A stretch of 64,000 nucleotides of DNA, taken from assembly GCA_951394045.1 (NCBI GenBank), contig OX595986.1, positions 1,426,001 to 1,490,000 on the forward strand, read 5' to 3'. The notes under the pieces are model-generated. The model had not been told where the DNA came from and made no database searches. It saw nothing but the letters and a program-made list of their open reading frames with translations. Below, one piece after another: positions 51,301 to 60,678 of the stretch. Position numbers and translations under genes: made by a program. This DNA comes from Nitzschia sp. DOCU1. Its lineage: Eukaryota > Bacillariophyta > Bacillariophyceae > Bacillariales > Bacillariaceae. Positions within the stretch are counted from its first letter, which is position 1. Every line of letters begins with the position of its first letter.

Positions 51301-52077
51301 GAGGGTTTGACACAGTTCTTGACCAGATGGGAAAGAAATTTGACCTCAATGGGCTCAAGATCCAAGGCATTGGCGCAATCTTCCTAACTGAGCATGAATT
51401 CAGCAAGAACATGCACGTTGACATCCCCGGAGGCAAGGGCTCCTTCTATAATATCATTGTTGCTTCCAGTCCACATCCCTGAGAACTAAAGCCCTAAATT
51501 TTCTGTTGCTGTTGCTGGCAATGATCAATGGAAAGGAATCACAGAACTTGACCCAAATGCAGGAATTATCCTGGGTGGAGAAAGTTCACATGGAACCAGA
51601 GAGTGCAACTACTGCAAAAGAGAGGGATTCTGCCTTTCCTTTGCAATCTATGTTGAAGATATTGATGGCAATAACGTGCAGTTGATCGCTTCCGACTCCA
51701 CGTCCCTATGGCCTACCCAAGGCAATATGGAATGGTTTGCTGCACAACGTGCCCATTTGTGGTCCAAAGACGGCACTGCCAGCTTAAGAATGGACAAGGG
51801 AAGAAAATCTATGGCAGTGGAAGATTTTGTGGACAACTGCAACATTGAAGAGTGCGAATCGGATCCACAAGGCAAACGTCTGAAATGCCCTAGGACTTGC
51901 AGATTGTGTCTCAACAACGAAGACTATTACCTGCCGGTGGTGAAAGCGGAAACGTCGCTGATGGCCACAACTGAGTAAAACTCTTCAACTTCTAGTACAT
52001 TTGATAACTTTAATAATTCAACTGACTCTAGCAACAAATATTCTTACAGTTTGTCATGATCTTCATCCTTGTCATCT

Positions 52078-52535
52078 TGCACTACGCTGAAAGTACGATG
52101 AAAAAGTTGTAGTGGAAATAATTGTGAGATCTAAAGTTATCGCTGATAACTATCGCTCCTAGACCACCGGAGTCTTTCCTCAACGCATCCTGTATGCGTT
52201 GGATGCAACTCCCACCGATTTAGCTTCTCGGATCTCTTCAAGGTCCATAGCTAGCTACCGTTGGAACTTCTATTCCAGTAGTAGACATCGACGGCTCGCC
52301 GTGCTGGCCGTTGTTGTCGTCATTGCTCATCAGCCGCGCTGGCCTTGCCCGTCCGTCCGTGCATCCACGGACGTTCGACCAAGTCGACGTCAGCAGGTAT
52401 GTATCTAAGGTATGTTGGTACTACACGTAGGCCATTGTGTGTACTCATCGTTCGAACATTCTAACATTGCAATGTTACAACGTTCTAACGTTCTAACTAC
52501 TTGTTAGATCTAGAGGGGTATTCTAGTGTACTGCA
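52078..52535 (-). repeat. 3' LTR of the gypsy element
   Basis: It contains the palindrome AACATTGCAATGTT and several AACGTT/GTTCGAAC words near 52450-52500. A hairpin AACGCAT-CCTGT-ATGCGTT near 52183-52201 has lost one arm in the other LTR. Confidence 0.92.
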
Positions 52536-52565
52536 TGCGCCCCCATGACAAGGGCTTCTAAGAGC

Positions 52566-53160
52566 TCACTCATCATTAGCATCGCGTTCCTCGTACGGAT
52601 GCAGATTCCGGATATTGTATGTTTGTTGTACTGCTCCTTTCCTAATGCGAATAGAGCCATTGTCATTAATGTACACGATCTCATATGGACCGCTATACGG
52701 ATTTGTCCCATACTTGTGGGATTGTTCATTGCGGACCATTACCTTCTGTCCTACGCAATACCGGTAAACTCTTCGCGTCTTGTTTTCTGTTTCGTTATTT
52801 TGGATAATACAAGATTGTTTTTGTTCCTTAATTAATTTCCAGTTAGCTTCGAACCGGGTGTTGAGAATAGCATCGCAGCCAAACACCAGCTGTGATGGCG
52901 TCGCTTGCATTGTTGTGTGATACGTTGCGCGTATGGCAAACATCGTGGCCGCCAGGACTCCGTGTCTTCGGAGTTTTGCAACTCGAAAGTGCGAATCATG
53001 TTCCCTATGGTTTGGTGAACTCGCTCGATAATTGAATTAGCCTGCGGGTTTCACGTGGTGATTGGCTTGGTCATTACGCTGTAGTCTTCGCACACCATTC
53101 TTCGGAATTCTCCCATGAATTCAGTTCCGCGGTCATAAATGATCTTTTGTGGCCACGGGT
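52566..53160 (-). pseudogene. Gypsy integrase remnant
   Basis: The coding fragment resumes after a deletion with I-Y-D-R-G-T-E-F-M-G-E-F, then N-P-Q-A-N-S-I-I-E-R-V-H-Q (the third catalytic acid). In another frame, the ORF ending at 52566 carries F-A-I-R-A-T-Y-H-T-T and the C-terminal DNA-binding part (Y-S-G-P-Y-E-I-V-Y-I-N-D-N-G). At least one stop and one frameshift are present. Confidence 0.75.
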
Positions 53161-54587
53161 ATCTCGTGATAGTAGTTAACTACGCCTATGAACTTGCGGA
53201 GCTCGCGTTTATTAGTAGGTGCCTTCATAGCATGAATAGCCTCTACTTTCTTTGCGACTGGTTGGATTCCATCTCGCATTATCCAGTACCCAAGGTATTC
53301 CAGTACGCCATGGGCGAAGAAGGACTTTCAGGCATTCACCTTGAGACCGGTGTCTTTTAGACGTTTGAAAATGACTTCTAGTTTCTCTAGGTGGTCATCA
53401 AAATCGCCTTTAGTTAGTTCTAGTAGATCGTCGATGTACACTCGTACGTACTCTAGATCTTCAAAGAGGGTGCCCATCTTCTCTTGGAAAATGTCGGGAC
53501 TATTCGAGAGTCCCATTGGCAAGCATTGCATCTCGTACTTACCCCAAGGTAGTACGATAGTACATAGCTTCTTACTATCTGGACTTAGCTCTATGTGATA
53601 GTAGCCCATGTTGAGGTCGAGACTCGTCGCGTACTGAAAGCCTTCTAGCTTCATCAGTAAGTCCTGAATCTTCGGGATTGGATACGGCTTGTGCTTAATC
53701 CGTTTGTTCAATTCTCTAAAATCATTGATGAATCGAACTGTTCCATCCTTTTTGGGGATGATAAAGGTGGGCGCACCCCATTCGGAGCGGTTCACCTTTT
53801 TGAGTACTCCGACTTGACAGAGTCGTTCGACTTCATCACAGAGGGTACGCTCATACGCTTTCGGTACAGGGTACGCTCTAGCATGGTATGGCTTGGCACC
53901 TTCTACTAGTTCAATATCATAGGGGGCCCCACGCCATCGGCCAAGGGTACCATCGAATAGGGTCTGGTATTTTGTCAGTAGCTGTTCTAGCTTACTCTGC
54001 TCATCCTTACTAACAAGGTGAGTTTGCTCTCTAGTGATGCTACGTGCATCGGCTTTCTCGTACTTGGCATCAAGAATTTCCTTGACGCAGTCCGACATCT
54101 CGTCAATGTGTCCGTGTTCATGTACATGATACGACGTCGCCGTCGTCGCATCTATTTCTTTCATTGGCATACATGCGTCGTCCCATTCTACTTCCATAGC
54201 TTTGAAGTTGATCACTAGACCCAGCTCTTGCATGAGGTCTCTGCCTATAATCATATTGTAGTTACCTAGATCATCCGCTAGGTGAAAGTCCCACTCGATC
54301 AATCGATTGTCGTGTAGTTCTGGTAGACTGAGTTGCGTGGTCACGCGTTCAGTACACTTATAACTACCGCTCATAGTCATGAATACAGTAGTAGCATTTT
54401 GGGTCTTTATTTTTAGTTTACTAGCGCTGCTCTTCTTCCAGAGACAGCCACTACCGCCAGAGTCAAGAAGTGCCTTGATGGTTACTACTTGTTGCCAACG
54501 TCCACCGCATTGGTTAACACGAGCAAACGTGATCGGTACTAAATGGCTGGATTTTTGTCGTTTGTTTGAGCCTACAGTTCGACTACC
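53160..54587 (-). pseudogene. Gypsy protease-reverse transcriptase, truncated before RNase H
   Basis: An open frame runs from 54587 to a TGA at 53328. The aspartic protease has L-L-D-S-G-G-S-G, the canonical D-S-G. RT has G-A-P-T-F-I-I-P-K-K-D-G-T-V-R, D-F-R-E-L-N-K, S-L-D-L-N-M-G-Y-Y, L-P-M-G-L-S-N-S-P and the Y-I-D-D box. Beyond the TGA the same frame still encodes the RT connection (F-A-H-G-V-L-E-Y-L-G-Y ... K-F-I-G-V-V-N-Y-Y) to about 53170, then jumps into integrase through a deletion. Confidence 0.85.
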
Positions 54588-54836
54588 TCAAATCGTATTT
54601 AAATAGTAAAGCTCGCGCTCGCACTGGGCTTCCGCCAGACATGCATCGAGAGAGCTGAAATTTCGAGATTGCCCTGCGTGTGAATTTTGCAAATTTGGTG
54701 TTACACTTGAAACGCCATTGCTATTGTAAAATGATTCCATATATTGGACATCGTCCCTATGGACTAAACTAGTGTAATTGTTCAATTTGTCACTATTAAT
54801 ATTATTGTATTCACACATAGTAACCAGCTCACACCG

Positions 54837-55986
54837 TCAATTCATTTCGGTGTCACTGTCGCTGTCACTGCTGACACTAAGTTTGTCGAAGTCGATGCCG
54901 TTGAGATCATCCATATCGTAATTGAAATTATCCATCAAAGGAGGATCTTTGGCCTTGCGTTTCTTCGCAGATTGTTTGACCGCGTTTTCGACCATCGACT
55001 TGATGTAGGCATGAAGCTTGCCTGTTTTCTTCTTCTTTTCACCGTCGCCATCGCTGTCGCTGCGGCGCCAAGTTTTGTTTTCAAAGCGGGCCTTTTTGAA
55101 ACGACCTGCAACGTTCGAATGGGCAGCCGCCATCTTCTTTGCTTGATCCTTTAAAATAAGGCAATCATGGGTAGCATGGGTGTTGTTAGCGCCATGATAA
55201 AGACAATCATACTTGGCCTTACCGTCGGTTCCCGCTCTCGGGCCTCCGCGCTTCCTCTTCGAGGGTTTTTCGTCATTCGACTTGCCATTGTTGTCTGCCT
55301 TCTTGCTAAGGGCCTCATTGATTTCCTCGGTAGCTTCCAGCCGTTCGCAGAAGTCTACAAAGTCTTGAACCGTGTGGTCCACGGGCTCGAATCCCTGCAG
55401 GATCATCTCCTTGCGCCACTTGGCGGGGATCCCAAACTCGCAATTCTCCATGAGCTCGTCATCGGGAATTTTGTTTTTCTCGCCTTTCTCATCGAATAGG
55501 GCGAGGTACTCGTTTAGCTCGCGGAGCCGAGCCACATACGCCTTCATTGTCATCGTCGGGGGCTTTCGGCAGATCCGACGCATATAGCACTTTTGAAGTT
55601 GCACCGCGCGTTTTGGGAGAACATACGCCATAACCATGTGCAAACTTTTCTCAAAAGTCTCAGGAGTTTCGGCTTCGAGTTCCGAGGGCTTCGCGTTGAA
55701 CGCGGCCAATACCTGGCCTTTCAGCAAATTGCGTGTTAATGCAAATTTCTGAGGTCCCGTAGTTAGGTCCTGACCCGCGATCACATCCTTAAGTCCGATG
55801 AGGAAAAGGTTGTTTGACGCGTCGCGTCAACGATTTTTTGTCTTTTGGGTCGATACGCAAGTCATATTGACTGTACGCCCCATCTTTGAGCTCCTTTGGC
55901 TCGGGTCTTTCGATACTGACCGGTGCTGATTTAAAGCCCTGCTTCTCGGCAGCGGTCTTCTTCGGGATGCTGTTTGCAATCTTCAT
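54837..55986 (-). pseudogene. Gypsy gag with frameshift
   Basis: The ATG at 55984-55986 (M-K-I-A-N-S-I-P-K-K) starts the N-terminal part. The frame shifts near 55820. The long downstream part has F-E-K-S-L-H-M-V-M-A-Y, Y-V-A-R-L-R-E-L-N-E-Y-L, and a Cys/His knuckle C-L-Y-H-G-x5-H-A-T-H-D-C, then Lys-rich and Asp/Ser-rich stretches to the stop at 54837. Confidence 0.82.
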
Positions 55987-56023
55987 CTTTAGCTCACGCG
56001 TGTAACGTGGAGTGTTAACACTG

Positions 56024-56466
56024 TGCACTACGCTGAAAGTACGATGAAAAAGTTGTAGTGGAAATAATTGTGAGATCTAAAGTTATCGCTGATAACTATC
56101 GCTCCTAGACCACCGGAGTCTTTCCTGCGTTGGATGCAACTCCCACCGATCTAGCTTCTCGGATCTCTTCAAGGTCCATAGCTAGCTACCGTTGGAACTT
56201 CTATTCCAGTAGTAGACATCGACGGCTCGCTGTGCTCGCCGTTGTTGTCGTCATTGCTCGTCAGCCGCGCTGGCCTTGCCCGTCCGTCCGTGCATCCACG
56301 GACGTTCGACCAAGTCGACGTCAGCAGGTATGTATCTAAGGTATGTTGGTACTACACGTACGCCATTGTGTGTACTCATCGTTTGAACATTCTAACATTG
56401 CAATGTTACAACGTTCTAACGTTCTAACTACTTGTTAGATCTAGAGGGGTATTCTAGTGTACTGCA
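56024..56466 (-). repeat. 5' LTR of the gypsy element
   Basis: 443 bp. Immediately inside (56011-56022) is the palindrome AGTGTTAACACT, one base from the LTR edge. Confidence 0.92.
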
Positions 56467-57657
56467 ATCTTCTTCATACCAGTTGCTCTCCCAGAACCAC
56501 ACATCATTTGTGAACTGCCCCTTTGACTGAACAATTGCCACCAACAAAAAGGCAGTTGTGATAGCTGCAAGCAAATTCATAATGGCGACTAGTTCGTGTG
56601 AGGGGACACCACGGCAGAGGCCAAGTTTGCGTCAAAAATCTTCAAGAAATACGAGTCGATGATGTAGAAACGCAATTCCCAGTGGAATTGGCAGAGCGAT
56701 AAAGTCTACCTCAAGCTCCTATTTGTCCTCTCCTTGATCAATGTCAAAAATCAAGCAAGTTTCTGGCATGACCCAATGCTGCAGCATAAACTCAACAAAA
56801 CCATAAATTTCAAACAAGTGTGGGGTCACTTGAAATGTTTCTGCACCAGCGGATGGATTGCTATAGATATCACACCAAGCACAATGATTGTACGAATTTT
56901 GCAACTGTTCCCCTGGTTGGATATCTCGCTTTGCCACCACCCGATACCTTTCGCCCTTTTTGTATATATCGGACATATGTTTGTATGCTCTCCAGTCTAA
57001 GTGGGATCCAATACTAGGTGGGACATGAAGAAACGACAATACATTTCCCTACACTACATACCCAGTGATTGAGAATATCATGTAACTGGTACAAGAACGA
57101 TCCCATCTGGCCCTTTGCCCCAAGTCTGAAGGATCATCAAGGCATCCAAGTGACGTTTGTCCGATTGACCCGTGCACTTCTCTTCAGACCATTCCTCCTC
57201 AAGATTGCGATCCAGGCCAAGAAACTGTGAAAAGCAATCTTCAAACAACTCCATCAATAATTCCCTTCCCATGCTTCTGCGACCTAGTTGCAAGATATTG
57301 CTCATATGGCGTTTGAAGGGTGGGATCTTTGGTGATCGTGCTCAAAACAAAGTCAACCTTGTCACACTGCCATGAGTCCTCGTGGCCGTCTGGGGGCCTC
57401 AAGATGAGATTCCATGGAACAATAGACATTATTATCTTTCTTTCTTGTAGCAATGCCGTGGCAAACAGTCCTAAAAGATCATCTTTGATCTGCCGCACTT
57501 CAACTTTGTTGCTGATGAAACGACCGTTTGAGCGCATCCATTCTACAACCTGGGCTAACAGGTCTGCATCATCTGACGACAGGGTCATCCTTGACGTCAT
57601 CACTACAGGATCCACAAACAGAATAATGTGAAGGAGCACAAGAGGATCAAGTTTCAT

Positions 57658-58940
57658 GACCAAAGGAGATCGTTGCGAGGCAGACCCACCTGGACAAAAG
57701 AATTATGCACAGAGCCATTGTTGCTGTGGACTTGTTTTGAAGATGAAAGGGTGTGGCTTCTCTGTTGCACCCATTGGGTCATTCTCAGGACTCGCATCAT
57801 CATTGTTTGCATTGGCATCATCCCTGACTATGCCTTTTAGAGTCCAATCATCGGGGAGACGCTATTATTATTATTAGCTCCAATGCATGAAACGAAGCAA
57901 AGGAAGACCCCAAAAGGGGTGTCTGTATCCCTTAGCAATTGAAAAGGGGGAGAGGCAGTCAAACCGAAGGCATAAGCATTGTGAACGAGTCCGATGAGTC
58001 CTCCCACCCCAGAAGTGCTGCTAGCTTGCTGGACTGACTGTACTATTGTGCAGGTGCTCGCATCGGTACTCCCCCCACTCCCCCACTGCATGCCTACTTG
58101 CTTGAGGATCCATTGGAATAGATTTCTGTGATAGTACATTCAAGTTGTCGTTTGGCCGCTCTTGGTAGCTTTTAATTTTGAGAAGTCTTTGTTGAGGATG
58201 TTTTTATCCATTCCAGCAGTAATACGAAGAATGCTTCCCCAATCACTGCCATTTTCATGGGCAGGTGGCTTACAGGTGTGGAGTAACGTACATAGGAGAT
58301 TTGATGGCATCTAGGGACATTAGAGTTCTTTTTCAAGAAGAAGTAGTAGTGAAGTGTACATTTTCTGCCTATGTACGGTACTCACCGAGTACCGTACATG
58401 ACTGTTTGTGTCGGAATGAGACATGTATTTGTCGCATTGGGACAAAAGGCAATAATATTGCTTACTACTTGATGGCTCCCTCTATCCACCACTAATTCAT
58501 CGATATCTCACCAACCACTGGTCAACCATTCTTTCACCAACCTAGCCACTAAAGTGAAATACATCTATCGATGCTTTCGGATATTTCTATTTGGTAATAA
58601 ATCTGTAGTTATAGCTTAAGCGACCAACTTCTCAAGTACCAAAGTGAGTACAAAAAGATCTTGACAGTTGGGGCGCTGGTTATAGAAAGGCAGGTAGACA
58701 GAGAGAGGGTGGAATTCGGACAGGTTCCCGGTGAGTTATAGACAAACTACTTTCTAGTTTGAAACTTCCCAGTAGTAAGGTGAATGACAGTGATCCAAAG
58801 AGTCATTCCGACAAATCAAAGGAGTCACACTGGTATCGTTGATATAGCCTCAGTTGTCACATTCATTGCCATTGTGGCCTTCTTGCATTTCATTGTTTGT
58901 GTTGTGGCATTGTTTCCTTCATCTCATCAATCATTTTGTT
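57658..58940. other. Stretch upstream of the SET pseudogene without a supported gene
   Basis: ORFs on both strands (for example 57837-58139 minus, Ser/Gly-rich) have no recognisable features. A duplicated GTACGGTACTC-type palindromic word (TACGGTACTCACCGAGTACCGTA) lies at about 58374-58396. Confidence 0.35.
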
Positions 58941-58959
58941 CGTGGGTCGTTTGTTTCCC

Positions 58960-59290
58960 TGTCAACGAATGCTACAATCAACTTTAGATTGTTGTGAATT
59001 AGTTTACAAGCTGCCACCACCACTACAACTACAATACAAGAATAAACTTCATTATTTGTGGCTACCTCTATGAAGTTGCTGCCGCACTGTCACTGTTTCA
59101 TTGAACTCGTTGGTCATTTGTTCTTTTGAGAGGATACAACGAATGCGGCAATCAACTTCTGCTGTGTGAGTTCTTTCACAAAGCATGGTGCTGGTGAACA
59201 ACAAACTACACTACAATACACTTCATTATTTGTTGCCACATCTAGTATGAAGTTGCTGCCGTGCTGCAACTGTTTTGTCAAACTCATACT
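58960..59290 (+). repeat. ~177-bp imperfect tandem duplication
   Basis: CAACGAATGC-n-(A/G)CAATCAACTT and TATGAAGTTGCTGCCG recur about 177 bp apart (the latter at 59069 and 59246), with ACACTTCATTATTTGT-like sequence between. Non-coding. Confidence 0.7.
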
Positions 59291-60678
59291 TTGCTCTACT
59301 TAACAGGTTATGAAATGCTCTGGCTGGTACTAGCTCCTGATCAGCAGCAAGCTTTTGCCATCCTCCTCCTCTTCCTTTTGCTGTTTCCTCTCGTGCCAAC
59401 AGCCATCAACAACGGATGCAAGGATGGTGCTAGAGTAGTACAGTCAGAACTCGTCACCATACGTCATGATCTCGTGACCAACTATCTACCACTGGTGGTG
59501 GTACTAGATAGTAGGAACAATAGTGATGATCATCGCTCTATTAGCAGGTATATGGCTAGTTGTGCTGGTCACTCTTAGTATCACTAGTAGCTATGATAAA
59601 TGAGTATAACTACCGGTAGCCGTCCTTCTGTACCTGGTACGGATTCGGCGCACCTGCGGTGCACCGTGACCCTCGCTGCGCTCGGGTTAATCAAATTTTT
59701 TTGGCTACATACGGAAAAAAATTGCCTTTTCATGGTCTCCCAGAACAAAGAAAAAAGAAAGAAAAAAAAAAGGTGGGTGTAAGATAGTTGGAATCCTCGC
59801 AGACTTCGGTCTGCCGGGAACGCGGGTCGACTGCCTAACAGCAGAGCGGCAGCGTTTAATAAATAAGACCTCTTAACCCCCCGCTTGCCTTTTCATGGTC
59901 TCCCCAGGGAGCGCCACGGACCATTATCGAGCGCGACGGTGGAAAGGGGGGGTTCTTGTCCCAAGAGAATGATCGCGGCCGCTCGGCCTCGCAAGTCGCT
60001 GGCATCGGAAAACCGGACCGATGCACTGAGAATCATCCTGCTGTTCGCAAAAGCGCATAACGTCGATCAATATGTATACATGCGATAAACAACGTTGGAG
60101 AGGCATATTCATTTGCTTGCGTTTACGCTGGGGAGCCCATTCCTCGCAACTGTAGCGCAGCGCGAAAGCTCCCCTCATTCCCTCCAAGGTGGAAACAATT
60201 ACTCCGAACAGGACCCGTGCGTCCATCAGTAGAACAGCTAACAACGCTCCCCTTTGACGAACCGCTCGACATTTCGAACCAATGATGGCATGATGTCGTC
60301 GGAATTGTTCTGTATTTGAAGGTAAAGAATGTCCCCAATATCGCCCCTTGCATCAGTATCGTTAAGTGACGATTAGAGGACAGAGGCTAAGGGCAAACTG
60401 CGCATATGGTGGCTGGTGCTATATGTAGCTGATGTTTTTTCCTTCGTTAAGTACGGATTACCCTTCTACTTATCATCAACCGTTTGAGGAAACTGTCCAT
60501 GGGTTTGCCGAAGAACATGCAGACCCCCGTCTCTCCCCACACTATTCCACGCACTCGAAAGTCAGGCTTGTCGTTCCCCTCTTGGGGAGAGATGCGGCAG
60601 AAGACAGAAGGGAGTGCTCGTCGTCGTGGTTTCCAAAATTAGGTCACAATCCACATTGGATCATCACTTTATTGCTTC
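59291..60678. other. Non-coding stretch with a cluster of GC-rich hairpins
   Basis: No supported gene. GCACCTGCGGTGC (about 59649) and GCAGACTTCGGTCTGC (about 59800, a UUCG tetraloop) can form tight hairpins. CCTTTTCATGGTCTCCC occurs twice (about 59725 and 59887). The 3' part holds the promoter and 5' UTR of the gene starting at 60679. Confidence 0.4.

Larger units (their letters stand above)
40716..51978 (+). pseudogene. Secreted oxygenase-like protein with C-terminal ShKT domain, split by two retroelements
   Basis: The ATG at 40716 opens a signal peptide (M-M-F-S-R-Q-V-L-S-L-L-I-V-V-A-M-L-Q-A-L-A) before an acidic mature N-terminus. Coding continues with frameshifts and stops (near 40960, 41297, 49683, 50000, 50208 and 51480) past a Copia insertion at 41382-49508 and a TRIM at 50579-51300. 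Removing each insertion with one target copy keeps the reading frame. Recognisable parts are two 2-oxoglutarate/Fe(II)-oxygenase-like blocks (G-G-K-Y-L-H-G-V-Q-Q-I-R; H-V-D-I-P-G-G-K-G ... G-E-S-S-H-G-T-R-E-C) and a terminal ShKT cysteine motif (D-N-C ... E-C ... C-P-R-T-C-R-L-C). An intron (donor near 49757, acceptor at 49836) separates two exons. Oxygenase plus ShKT suggests a prolyl-4-hydroxylase-type secretory enzyme, but that is inference. The gene is dead. Confidence 0.65.
52078..56466 (-). mobile_element. Decayed Ty3/gypsy LTR retrotransposon
   Basis: LTRs lie at 52078-52535 (458 bp) and 56024-56466 (443 bp). They differ by one 15-bp indel and about six substitutions. On the minus strand each begins TGCAGTACAC and ends GCGTAGTGCA. 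The 4-bp target duplication ATCT lies at 52074-52077 and 56467-56470. The polypurine tract ATGGGGGCGCA abuts the left (3') LTR. The order on the minus strand is gag, protease-RT, deletion, integrase, as in Ty3/gypsy. gag is frameshifted and RNase H and most of the integrase core are missing. Confidence 0.92.
52044..57657 (-). pseudogene. SET-domain (LSMT-like) protein gene, frameshifted and split by a gypsy element
   Basis: The ATG at 57655-57657 opens a signal peptide (M-K-L-D-P-L-V-L-L-H-I-I-L-F-V). Reading downward, three frame-shifted blocks carry S-N-G-R-F-I-S-N-K-V-E-V-R ... P-Y-E-Q-Y-L-A-T-R-S; G-R-E-L-L-M-E-L-F-E-D-C-F ... L-D-A-L-M-I-L-Q; and V-V-A-K-R-D-I-Q-P-G-E-Q-L-Q-N-S-Y-N-x-C-x-x-C ... 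Y-G-F-V-E. The last is the SET catalytic C-flank and post-SET-like region of protein lysine methyltransferases. The final exon (V-P-S-H-E-L-V-A-I-M-N-L-L-A-A-I-T-T-A-F ... W-Y-E-E-D) is cut at 56466/52077 by the gypsy insertion and ends at 52044. Stops and shifts make it non-functional. It is tail to tail with the oxygenase/ShKT pseudogene. Confidence 0.65.

Noticed and set aside
56461..56580. A small secreted peptide gene (signal-like M-N-L-L-A-A-I-T-T-A-F start, minus strand).
   Set aside because: The same frame-like sequence continues upstream with S-H-E-L-V-A-I and matches the C-terminal region expected of the SET-domain protein. It is the last exon of that pseudogene, cut by the gypsy insertion.
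57837..58139. A 100-codon minus-strand ORF upstream of the SET pseudogene.
   Set aside because: Low-complexity Ser/Gly sequence without domain, signal or context; not strong enough to list as a gene.
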